From assembly GCA_038087035.1 (NCBI GenBank), contig CP051187.1:1488001-1552000 (forward strand): a stretch of 64,000 nt of DNA, in the 5' to 3' direction. Below, piece by piece: positions 17,018 to 24,449 of this stretch. The position numbers were made by a program, and so were the translations under genes. How positions within the stretch are numbered: the stretch's first letter is position 1; each line of letters opens with the position of its first letter. The notes beneath the pieces were generated by a model that saw only the letters and a program-made list of their open reading frames with translations, was not told where the DNA came from and ran no database searches. The DNA is from Gloeotrichia echinulata CP02 (GTDB lineage: Bacteria > Cyanobacteriota > Cyanobacteriia > Cyanobacteriales > Nostocaceae).

Positions 17018-18712
17018 TCAACTTACCATCACTTGGGACGATCGCTCTTCACGCCACAATTGATATAACCGATTCGCTGGCATTGTCAAATATAATATAT
17101 CTCCTTCACTGAGATTGGTTTCGAGTAAATCCCACCCATGAAAGCTTACGCTATTTCGTTCTACGTATAAAGGCACGAAATCAGCGGACATTGCTACATC
17201 TTTCACCAGTTGACCGCAAAAGGGGTGTAATGGTGTAATTACAGTAGCAAAAGCTACCCAAAGACTATCGGCTGTAATCCCATTACCAAGAATACGCCCT
17301 CCGAGTGCAGCGGCTGCAAATGCTGGGGCTGCTAGTTCGGCTGGACTTAGTACCGCCTCGAAATCAAATACCTGTTGCGCCATACCGGCAAAATCAGGGT
17401 CAGCATAATGGACAATTACTGGTATCCTCGGTGCCAATCCTTTGGCTTTCAGGGCAATTTCTAGGTTAATTGCATCGTTATTGGTAACAGCCAGCACAGC
17501 GGTTGCCGTATCTATATTGCTGGCTTTGAGGATGGCGCGGAAGCTCGCATCGCCTTGGATAACGGGAATACCAAGTCCACGGGCGGTGTTGACAAATCTA
17601 TTATTGGAGTCGGTTTCAATTACTACTACCTCATGACCGCTGGCGTGGAGTTCTTGAACTATTCTAATGCCGATACCACTTAAGCCACAGACTATGTAAT
17701 GATGTCGCTGGGGAATACGGGCGGCGTCCCAAAATTGTTTGAAGCGGCTTCCTAGGATAAAATCGGTGAGCATGGCGTACCAAATCCCAATCACCGCAGC
17801 GCCCACCAACATCATCACGACGGTAAATAACTTAATACTGACGGGAGCATTTTCTACTACTTTATCATTACCACCGGCGCCAGTAATCATGCCGACGGCA
17901 AAATATAAAGCATCAACAACAGATATCTTGAGATTACCAGAAACATAAGTGAGTGTGGCTAGCAAAATAATTACCAACAAAATCATCGCCACCACTACTA
18001 CTGATTGAGCATGTTTTTGAAATTGTCGCAGACTGGTACAGACTTTCAGCAGTTTTCTAATCCAGGATTTGCGAGTAGAACGGATGCGGGGTTGGATACC
18101 CACAATTAAGCGATCGCCTACTGTTAATTCTTTGCCATTCAGCACTGCAGATACTAAATCAATCTCACCTTCTACAGGTAAATAATAAATTAGCATCCGC
18201 GAACGATCTTCCCACATATCACTCAACTTTCGACCGAGCCAAGGATGGTTCTCATCAATATATTCTTCCTGAATTGGCCAGGTTTTTTGAAATAGCTTGA
18301 TTTGTCCAATCGCTTGATTTCCCAGATCTGCAAAAGTGAATACTGGTGCTGCTAACCCGACAACACTCATACTCAAATGATTTGGCAGAGTTTGATCCAA
18401 ACGTTCAGCTAAACTTGTATTATAAAAGCGGTTGATAATCCGAATCTGGGGATTCAGCACCCGCGCCTGCATCATAATAGACAAATTTCGCTCATCATCA
18501 GCGCCGGCGATTACCAAAGTTTGCGCCTGCTGAATTCCCGCTGCTGTCAGGGTAGCCGCTGTATGTACATCGCCAATAATCACATCACCGTCAGCTTCCC
18601 CTGGTATGGGTTTGTGATGAATACCAACGACAAATGCTCCCTGCTGTCTGAGCAACCGAAAAACTTTATATCCAGTACGTCCTAAGCCACAAACAATAAT
18701 TCGGGGTTTCAT
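17018..18712 (-). CDS. RCK-2TM-RCK ion channel / TrkA-domain protein
   Basis: A 564-residue protein with an unusual order: N-terminal RCK/TrkA-N domain (IIVCGLGRTGYKVFRLL; then a TrkA-C-like part), two transmembrane helices around a pore loop (SVVVVAMILLVIILLATL and LFTVVMMLVGAAVIGIWYAM), and a second RCK domain (YIVCGLSGIGIRIVQEL). The selectivity filter reads TGAGGND in place of the K+ channel TVGYGD, so strict potassium selectivity is doubtful. NAD-binding glycine motifs are intact in both RCK domains. Probably a ligand-gated cation channel of the cytoplasmic or thylakoid membrane. Monocistronic by spacing. Confidence 0.85.
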   Translation of the reverse strand: MKPRIIVCGLGRTGYKVFRLLRQQGAFVVGIHHKPIPGEADGDVIIGDVHTAATLTAAGIQQAQTLVIAGADDERNLSIMMQARVLNPQIRIINRFYNTSLAERLDQTLPNHLSMSVVGLAAPVFTFADLGNQAIGQIKLFQKTWPIQEEYIDENHPWLGRKLSDMWEDRSRMLIYYLPVEGEIDLVSAVLNGKELTVGDRLIVGIQPRIRSTRKSWIRKLLKVCTSLRQFQKHAQSVVVVAMILLVIILLATLTYVSGNLKISVVDALYFAVGMITGAGGNDKVVENAPVSIKLFTVVMMLVGAAVIGIWYAMLTDFILGSRFKQFWDAARIPQRHHYIVCGLSGIGIRIVQELHASGHEVVVIETDSNNRFVNTARGLGIPVIQGDASFRAILKASNIDTATAVLAVTNNDAINLEIALKAKGLAPRIPVIVHYADPDFAGMAQQVFDFEAVLSPAELAAPAFAAAALGGRILGNGITADSLWVAFATVITPLHPFCGQLVKDVAMSADFVPLYVERNSVSFHGWDLLETNLSEGDILYLTMPANRLYQLWREERSSQVMVS

Positions 18713-18966
18713 GAGAGATGTGGATAGTTAGCAGTCAACGGTCAACAGCCAACTACTTCAAGGGTTGTTTTGATTTTTTCGAGTTCCCTGAATTTATATT
18801 GTTGCCCACTTTCATCGAGTAGAACTGTAGCTGACATCACCAAATTAACTGCGCCCCTACGCGGATTTCCCAACCGTTGCGTGATAACCACCAATCGTAG
18901 GGGCGCAAGGCCTTGCGCCCTGAATTTGTCGCCCCCTCAGCGCGAATTCCCCCACCGTTGATAACC
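18713..18966. repeat. spacer with rRNA-free palindromic repeat GGGCGCAAGGCC
   Basis: Gene-free. The centre (18901-18920) is a perfect palindrome with arms GGGCGCAAGG/CCTTGCGCCC, preceded by CGTAG and followed by a tail containing GCGCGAATTCCCCCACCG. The same palindrome plus tail recurs at about 19113, 24194, 28468, 28693, 32349, 34112, 34419 and 62016. Confidence 0.7.
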
Positions 18967-19092
18967 CAATACAGTTCAGTTAGACTCCAATGGTATACAG
19001 TGTAGGGGCACGGCATCCAAAATCTTTTCTTCTAATGACAATTTTATTCGTGCCGTGCCCCTACGACAATTTTCCTTAACTGAACTGTATTG
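18967..19092. mobile_element. 126-bp MITE, complete copy with 16-bp inverted ends
   Basis: Begins CAATACAGTTCAGTTA and ends TAACTGAACTGTATTG, perfect 16-base inverted repeats. Inside is a second inverted pair GTAGGGGCACGGCA / GTGCCGTGCCCCTAC. It is non-coding. Copies with only one recognisable end form the array at 29478-30350, and a partial copy is near 21165-21215. Confidence 0.8.
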
Positions 19093-19232
19093 GTTAATAA
19101 CCACCAATCGTAGGGGCGCAAGGCCTTGCGCCCCCAATTTCTCGTTCACAGCGCGGATTCCCCAACTGTGTTAAATCAAACAAAAACCGTCAGAATAGAA
19201 AAATAGCTCCTATTTAAATAATATCCTCAGAT

Positions 19233-20801
19233 ATGCCTTCTGCCGTTATCCTGACTGCTATTCTCGACGAATATAGCGCTGTGCGTACACATCTCACCAA
19301 CCTCCAGGATGTTGAACATCCCCTAGGAAATAGATCTCAACGAGGCGAATATGATACATGGGACGTGATAATTGCGGAAGTTGGCGAGGGAAATATACCA
19401 GCAGCTTTAGAAACAGACAGAGCGATCGCCCATTTTCACCCTGATGTTATCCTGTTTGTCGGCATTGCCGGCGGCATCAAAGACGTGAAGATTGGCGATG
19501 TCGTCGTTGCCACAAAAGTTTATTATTATGAGCGTGCCAAGGCAGAAGAAAATAGCGATTCTGCTAGACCAGAGGTGTTAAAAGCAGATGATTTCGGCAA
19601 AGACTTGATCGGGTTAGCTAAAGATCAACATCAATCCTTCAGTATATTGTTTAAACCCATCGCCTCTGGGGAGACGGTGCTTGCTTCGAGTAACTCGAAT
19701 AAGTTTTTATTTGTCAAAGACCATTATAACGATGCTATTGCTGTGGAAATGGAAGGATATGGTTTTCTGTATGCTGTGAGTAAAAATGAACCCAAGGTTC
19801 CAGCATTGATTATTCGCGGGATTTCTGATTTAATTGATGGTAAAAGTGCAGCAGATGCAACGGGTTCTCAACCAATGGCTGCAAAACATGCTAGTGAGTT
19901 GGCATTTAAGATTCTGGAAAAATACAAGCCTAAATCAGAGATTTTAACTCAACCCTTTGATTTTGATGTCGTCACCGTCAACCAATCGGGAATAATCATC
20001 AACCGCGAAAGCCGAGAAGCCGAATACTTTACAGAAAAACTCCTTGGGGGTGTCACCCTGGAAATGGTCAAAATCCCTAGGGGAACTTTTATCATGGGTT
20101 CACCCACAGAAGAAGCGGAAAGCAAGGACAGAGAACGACCCCAGCACCGAGTAACTGTCAAACCTTTCCACATGGGTAAGTATCCTGTAACTCAAGCCCA
20201 ATGGCAAGCTGTGGCTCGACTTCCTCAAATTAACCGCGAACTGGAACCCGACCCATCTAGATTTAAAGGAAACAACCGACCTGTAGAAACAATATCGTGG
20301 TATGATGCAGAGGAGTTCTGCAAAAGGCTCTCAAAAGCGACAGGGCGAAACTACCGATTGCCCAGTGAAGCTGAATGGGAATACGCCTGTCGTGCGGGAA
20401 CTTCTACGCCGTTCCACTTTGGTCAGACTATTACCCCAGAGTTAGCGAACTATAATGGCACATACGTTTATGGTGCTGGATATCAAGGTAAGTACCGTAA
20501 AGAAACAACAGCCGTTGGTAGCTTCAAGGTAGCAAATGCCTTTGGGCTATATGATATGCACGGCAATGTTTGGGAATGGTGTGCTGATAATTGGCATGGT
20601 AACTATGAAGGTGCGCCAAGAGATAGTGCAGCTTGGCTTGGTAATGATAATCAATTTGCCGTACTGCGGGGGGGTTCCTGGGACGTCAATCCTAGGCGCT
20701 GCCGTTCCGCGTCCCGCTACAACAACGATTGGGCGGAGCGCGTCTTCCACCTCAACTATGGTGGTTTTCGTGTTGTCTGCGCGTTCGGGAGGAGTGACTA
20801 G
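19233..20801 (+). CDS. nucleoside phosphorylase-like / FGE-domain fusion (variable protein 1)
   Basis: A 522-residue two-domain protein. Residues about 1-235 form a PNP/MTA-nucleosidase-like domain: FVGIAGGIKDVKIGDVV, VAVEMEGYGF with the substrate-binding Glu pair, and IRGISDLIDG with the catalytic Asp. Residues about 275-520 form a formylglycine-generating-enzyme/C-type-lectin domain: MVKIPRGTFIMGSP, YPVTQAQW, LPSEAEWEYACRAG, MHGNVWEWCAD, RGGSW and GFRVVCA. Residues 484-510 are the hypervariable block (see separate entry). This architecture and the position of the block are those of DGR target proteins; the N-terminal domain is known as an effector in conflict systems. Its paralog is at 30429-32024. 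ATG at 19233 follows a conserved 5' flank shared with the paralog. Confidence 0.88.
   Translation: MPSAVILTAILDEYSAVRTHLTNLQDVEHPLGNRSQRGEYDTWDVIIAEVGEGNIPAALETDRAIAHFHPDVILFVGIAGGIKDVKIGDVVVATKVYYYERAKAEENSDSARPEVLKADDFGKDLIGLAKDQHQSFSILFKPIASGETVLASSNSNKFLFVKDHYNDAIAVEMEGYGFLYAVSKNEPKVPALIIRGISDLIDGKSAADATGSQPMAAKHASELAFKILEKYKPKSEILTQPFDFDVVTVNQSGIIINRESREAEYFTEKLLGGVTLEMVKIPRGTFIMGSPTEEAESKDRERPQHRVTVKPFHMGKYPVTQAQWQAVARLPQINRELEPDPSRFKGNNRPVETISWYDAEEFCKRLSKATGRNYRLPSEAEWEYACRAGTSTPFHFGQTITPELANYNGTYVYGAGYQGKYRKETTAVGSFKVANAFGLYDMHGNVWEWCADNWHGNYEGAPRDSAAWLGNDNQFAVLRGGSWDVNPRRCRSASRYNNDWAERVFHLNYGGFRVVCAFGRSD
20682..20762 (+). other. DGR-type variable region 1
   Basis: Codons 484-510 of the fusion protein, between RGGSW and GFRVV. 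Aligned without gaps to 31905-31985, it has 18 differences in 81 bases. Sixteen include an A in one copy, the other two are G/T, and 17 are at codon positions 1 or 2. Twelve residues change (D/F, V/N, N/F, R/K, R/L, N/L, D/V, W/R, L/N, N/Y, Y/F, G/D). The invariant stretches between (for example CGTTCCGCGTCCCGC) are almost free of A. This is the pattern left by adenine-specific mutagenic homing. Confidence 0.8.
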
Positions 20802-20911
20802 CCCTTTACCCTTTAGCACTTGTGCCCTCTGCCCTGTTTCTCTTTGCCCTTCTTTAACCCCTGGGCTTGTGGCGGTCGATTTTTTTGGGCAATTTGATGT
20901 GGATAACCTAC
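20763..20911 (+). other. conserved 3' flank of variable region 1
   Basis: From the last constant codons (GGTTTTCGTGTTGTCTGC) through about 110 non-coding bases to GGATAACCTAC this stretch matches 31986-32134 with only a handful of differences. In DGRs the 3' boundary sequence (IMH) and structures beyond it direct homing, so selection on this flank is a plausible inference. Confidence 0.6.
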
Positions 20912-21015
20912 TACTCTGTCAAGATAAAAATGATGGACTGTAGTGCGGGCATCTTGCCCGCGTGAGCGAGACGCTCACACTACCAAAAATCCCTCAAAAC
21001 AAAATTGACAGACTA
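20912..21015. mobile_element. 104-bp MITE inserted downstream of variable protein 1
   Basis: Ends TACTCTGTCAAG / AATTGACAGACTA, internal palindrome GTGCGGGCATCTTGCCCGC and GAGCGAGACGCTC. The paralogous locus at about 32124-32145 reads straight through (GGATAACCTACCAATTATCC) and is an empty site; the filled site has the trinucleotide TAC on both sides. A second, inverted copy is at 49102-49205. Confidence 0.85.
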
Positions 21016-21355
21016 CTACCAATTATCCAACGAGCAATATTCGACATAAACAAATAATAGCACAATCCAGCAAACACCGCATTGACACTCCCCTGCCTAA
21101 AGGCGAGGGGATTCTAGGTTCACAGACTCGCCAAATGATATACACTTACGGGAACATCCAAAATTTTTTCTTCTAATGACAATTTTATTCGTGCCGTGCC
21201 CCTACGACAATTTTCGTTGTGGTTGGGGTCAATCCAAAATCCAAAATCCAAAATCCAAAATCGATTGACGTTATCAGAAACTTGGCGATCGCACCTCTGG
21301 GCTACGCTAAAATAAAGCTGTTCTGCTCCGATTGAAATCCAAGGTTGAGATTCAG
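21016..21355. other. non-coding spacer with IS-end and MITE fragments
   Basis: Up to about 21085 it is homologous to the DNA beyond the paralog's empty site. At 21090-21110 a hairpin CCCCTGCC/GGCGAGGGG resembles an IS200/IS605 right end without a transposase. About 21165-21215 is a fragment of the 126-bp MITE family, and 21228-21263 has CCAAAAT repeats. Confidence 0.55.
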
Positions 21356-21580
21356 ATGGAAGTCCTTCAACTTACAACAACCGTCGATGCATCAGGGCGC
21401 TTGCTGCTTGATATTCCCACGCAACTTGGCCCAGGACAGGTGAATGTTGTGTTGGTACTCAATCCAATTGTAGCATCCAAAGCTCAAAACCCCAATTATA
21501 ATTTTTCTGATTTGGCGGGGCGGTTAACTTGGCAAGGAGATGCAGTAGCAATGCAAAGAGCGTTACGAGATGAGTGGTAA
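21356..21580 (+). CDS. small AbrB/antitoxin-like protein
   Basis: A 74-residue protein from ATG 21356 (an upstream in-frame extension lacks a ribosome binding site). It reads LQLTTTVDASGRLLLDIPTQ, a swapped-hairpin AbrB-like start, and ends DLAGRLTWQGDAVAMQRALRDEW. Such small proteins often act as antitoxins in cyanobacteria, but no toxin follows it here: the next 180 bases are HIP1-rich non-coding DNA. Solitary antitoxin or remnant of a module; function is inference. Confidence 0.6.
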   Translation: MEVLQLTTTVDASGRLLLDIPTQLGPGQVNVVLVLNPIVASKAQNPNYNFSDLAGRLTWQGDAVAMQRALRDEW

Positions 21581-21773
21581 TTGCGATCGCCCAATCCGGT
21601 AATCACCCAATTCTCTGTGCGATCGCACTCATTATCAAAGCAATTTCCACGCGATCGCTCCCCATCTTCTCAAAAATCAATTTCCAAGCGATCGCACTAC
21701 AAAATCAGCGATGCACTTAAACCTCTTCCATCTTGAAACCTGGAGTTTTGAATTACAGCGTTATTCAGGTAAA

Positions 21774-21830
21774 TGAGGTACGCAGGTAGGGGCATGGCAC
21801 TGCCATGCCCTTACAATTATCTGTACCTCA
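21774..21830. mobile_element. small palindromic insertion in vapC
   Basis: Bounded by TGAGGTAC and GTACCTCA, with an internal palindrome GGGCATGGCA/TGCCATGCCC. It starts exactly where the vapC reading frame loses similarity to PIN domains. A sister palindrome family (GTAGGGGCACGGCACTGCC) occurs near 53252 and 53376. Confidence 0.55.
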
Positions 21831-21943
21831 CTGATTAATTTTTGATGCTTAACATTCTCCATGTATATTTTGGCAATATTACTTAATTTAGAATCGCCAG
21901 AAAAAAACCAAATCAAACTATGGGTATCTAACAATAATTTCAC
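21830..21943 (-). pseudogene. vapC: truncated PIN-domain toxin VapC
   Basis: The first 38 codons read KLLLDTHSLIWFFSGDSKLS and then NIAKIYMENVKHQKLIS, the N-terminus of a PIN nuclease with its first catalytic Asp. The remainder, which should carry the other three acidic residues, is missing; the frame runs into the palindromic insertion. The GTG start overlaps the antitoxin stop by one base (TAGTG). Inactive as a toxin. Confidence 0.75.
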
Positions 21944-22170
21944 TACATATAATCCTTAAAGTCTTCTAAAGGTTCATCAAAATCATCAGTAATGGAAATT
22001 AAACCAACATCGCTACCAAAAAGCGGAGGACGTGTGGGGAGGGGTTGTAGGGAAACTAATTTGACTATTGGTTGATTGTTTTTGGTGATGATAATTTCTT
22101 CGCCATCCACCGCTTTTTCGATTAATAATGATATTTGAGGAAGGGCTAGGTTAATATCGATTGTTTTCAT
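21943..22170 (-). CDS. Phd/YefM-type antitoxin
   Basis: A 75-residue protein starting at ATG 22170: MKTIDINLALPQISLLIEKA, VDGEEIIITKNNQPIVKLVSL, the Phd/YefM DNA-binding fold, followed by an acidic C-terminus that would wrap a toxin. It is translationally coupled to the broken vapC. It could still repress its own promoter, but it has no intact partner. Confidence 0.8.
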   Translation of the reverse strand: MKTIDINLALPQISLLIEKAVDGEEIIITKNNQPIVKLVSLQPLPTRPPLFGSDVGLISITDDFDEPLEDFKDYM

Positions 22171-22432
22171 CACTTAATCTCCAGCCTCAGTTTTTTACTA
22201 TTCCAGCCGATCTCCATTTTACGACATTAATTGTTTGAGTGATATTCTGTGCGTATTTGCGCTTATTTGGTCAATTTACACATATTTGGCTCTTTTGCGC
22301 CGTAACGCACCTTTATGGGTGGCTTTGGGCGCACCCTACAAGAGCGGCGATGGCTACGCCCAAGCAGGTATCGGATTTTTTTGACAGTCGTTACAATTGG
22401 AGGCGATACCTGCGGTGGGCTGCTCCTACGCA

Positions 22433-22843
22433 CTACCCATTCTCAATCATTAACAAAGTTGTCAGTTCTGGATATTGACGGAAAAACCCATCAATGCTAG
22501 CTAATCTCGCTTGATATTCAATGGCTGTGGCGATAATAATTCTGTCAAAAGGATCTCGATGAATGGGTGATAAATTAACAGCACAAGACGCGATCGCCAC
22601 AGTCAAGGGTAAAAGCGATATTCCTGAAGGTTCTAAAGCTTCCTCAAACCATTGATTCACCGGACTTGGTAATAATAAACGTCCTCTTTGTTGGGAAGCA
22701 GCTACTTCATAACAGGATACTGGCGAAATTCCCACCTGATTGGCTGTTTCTATTATTTCTAACCATGAAGTTGGAAATTGATCTAATTCTCGATTAATAT
22801 ACCAAATCCAGATATGAGTATCTAGGATAATTATTTCAGACAT
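22433..22843 (-). CDS. PIN-domain toxin (VapC-like)
   Basis: A 136-residue PIN nuclease from ATG 22843 (22849 is an alternative). The acidic residues expected at the active site are visible: IIILDTHIW, SCYEVA and DPFDRIIIATA, with the final Asp in ARLASIDGFF. It is predicted to cleave RNA, with its activity held by the protein encoded just upstream, whose 3' end overlaps it by 13 bases. This is the one PIN module in the cluster that appears complete. Confidence 0.85.
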   Translation of the reverse strand: MSEIIILDTHIWIWYINRELDQFPTSWLEIIETANQVGISPVSCYEVAASQQRGRLLLPSPVNQWFEEALEPSGISLLPLTVAIASCAVNLSPIHRDPFDRIIIATAIEYQARLASIDGFFRQYPELTTLLMIENG

Positions 22844-23049
22844 TCCCAATCTTGGTCATTAACAAGTGGATTTACCAAGTCTCCTAATGTTTTTCCCTTA
22901 CCAGCAATCAAGGGTGAAGGTTGACGGCGTTTTTGGGGTTGGGGTGGGATCTCTTCTAGAATTGAGATCATAATTCGAGCGGACTTAAGAGGGGGTTTTT
23001 CGGTTAACCACGTTATTTGACCATTTTCATAAAGGGCTTCGTATTGCAT
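22831..23049 (-). CDS. antitoxin partner of the PIN toxin
   Basis: A 72-residue protein from ATG 23049 (MQYEALYENGQITWLTEKPP), resembling the AF2212/PG0164-like small beta antitoxins whose central part reads as a short beta domain (GQITW..ARIMISILEE). The C-terminal tail is basic then acidic (QPQKRRQPSPL). It overlaps the PIN gene, so stoichiometry is probably set by translational coupling. An in-frame extension upstream of 23049 is made of repeat sequence and is rejected. Confidence 0.7.
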   Translation of the reverse strand: MQYEALYENGQITWLTEKPPLKSARIMISILEEIPPQPQKRRQPSPLIAGKGKTLGDLVNPLVNDQDWECLK

Positions 23050-23252
23050 AGGTTGAGTGAGTGAATCAATCTTTGCAATATTATAACGGTAATTTGTTAG
23101 GTTTCGTTCTTCAACCCAAGCTACAAGAACGCGTAGGCGACGCCCGCCGTAGGCATCGCACTTCATGGATGTATGAGGTGCCGTACTCTCGTTAACGCAC
23201 CCTACAAGATTTATAATGGGAGGCGATGGCTACGCCCGCCGCAGGCATAGCA

Positions 23253-23516
23253 CTACAAGATCGGCGATCGCGCTGATAATTCTTCACGAAGAATACGGCG
23301 TAGATCCTCTTGGGTGAGAGGTTGATCGCAAGGGGACTGGAGATATTTCTTTAAAACCTCATTAATCAGAGTCTGATAACCCATTCCAGTCATTTCAGCC
23401 TCTTCTCGAAATTTATCTAGAATTTCATCATCTAGATAAATAGTAATGCGTGTTTTTCCATGAGTTGGAATTACAGATCCTCGTTTTCCCTTAGAAAAAT
23501 CATATTCCTTTCTCAT
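23253..23516 (-). CDS. brnA: BrnA-type antitoxin
   Basis: An 87-residue ribbon-helix-helix protein: KTRITIYLDDEILDKFREEA then MGYQTLINEVLKKYL, the BrnA DNA-binding and dimerisation core. The N-terminal basic segment precedes it. It starts inside the last codons of brnT (17-base overlap). In known modules BrnA binds BrnT and represses the operon. The C-terminus may be extended by repeat DNA. Confidence 0.85.
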   Translation of the reverse strand: MRKEYDFSKGKRGSVIPTHGKTRITIYLDDEILDKFREEAEMTGMGYQTLINEVLKKYLQSPCDQPLTQEDLRRILREELSARSPIL

Positions 23517-23772
23517 AAGCTTTTATCTCCTGTTTTGTAGCGCTACGAGCAGAAATCAGTCGAATCACCTCATCGCGCATGGTATAAACAACGACCAGTG
23601 GTAAGCCATAGTTTCCTATCCCCACTGCGATGAAACGTTCTTCAGTAATCGAATCTGGATCAATATCATGAATGGCAAGGGGATCGAAAAACACCATTTC
23701 AGCTTCTGCAAAGGAAACACCATGCTTTTGCCAATTGGTTTTTGCTTTTTTGGGATCATATTCAAAGACCAT
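23500..23772 (-). CDS. brnT: BrnT-type ribonuclease toxin
   Basis: A 90-residue BrnT/RelE-like toxin from ATG 23772: MVFEYDPKKAKTNWQKHGVSFAEA, then FFDPLAIHD, ERFIAVGIG and LISARSATKQE, which are the family landmarks including the conserved Lys/His and Arg residues of the RNase site. An apparent N-terminal extension reaching 23847 is dismissed. Order toxin-antitoxin is normal for brnTA. Confidence 0.88.
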   Translation of the reverse strand: MVFEYDPKKAKTNWQKHGVSFAEAEMVFFDPLAIHDIDPDSITEERFIAVGIGNYGLPLVVVYTMRDEVIRLISARSATKQEIKAYEKGI

Positions 23773-24449
23773 ACATATATTATATGTATGGCAGATTGTC
23801 TCGTCAAGATTCATGTAGGGGGTGTTAGCCACGGCGTAACACACCAAGTATTAACAAAAATAAGGTGCCGTACTCTCAGCGTTTTTGCACCCTACAAGAT
23901 CGGCGATACCTGCGGTGGGCTGCGCCTACGCACGACAAGATCGCGATCGCTTTGTTTGGGGTTGGGTTGGTGCGTTACGCGATCGCACTTTTCCGGGTGT
24001 GTTAGCGATCGCGTTACACGCCGAATATTAGCAACAATACGGTGCCGTACTCTCATTAACGCACCCTACAAGATATATAATAGGAGGCGATGGCTACGCC
24101 CGCCGCAGGCATCGCACTACAAGATTGCGATCGCACTTTCAGTTAACGCACCCGACAATATCACGCGATCGCGCTAATGAAGAGTGTTTCGTAGGGGCGC
24201 AAGGCCTTGCGCCCTGAATTTGTCGCCCCGTCAGCGCGAATTTCCCCCACCGTTGATGACTACGAGCGGAGTGTTGATTGTGGGTGAGGGCGCAAAGCCT
24301 TGCGCCCCTACATGGTTCATTCGCGATGAAAATTTATGTTTAGATATAACACAAGTAAAAATTATTCAGTAAAATAACTGGCACAGCTAGTGCATAAATG
24401 TCTTGGAAGGCAATGATGATTAAAGTATATACTGATACGCCTGCGGACT
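23773..24449. repeat. spacer packed with HIP1 sites and dispersed repeats
   Basis: No gene supported. It holds repeated copies of GGTGCCGTACTCTC..AACGCACCCTACAAGAT and GGCGATGGCTACGCCCGCC (also near 22330 and 23215), many GCGATCGC octamers, and one GGGCGCAAGGCC palindrome with its tail at about 24190-24265. Open frames here are repeat readings. Confidence 0.65.

Noticed and set aside
23668..24177. 169-codon plus-strand frame over brnT
   Set aside because: Antisense to brnT and then repeat DNA; codon pattern not coding.
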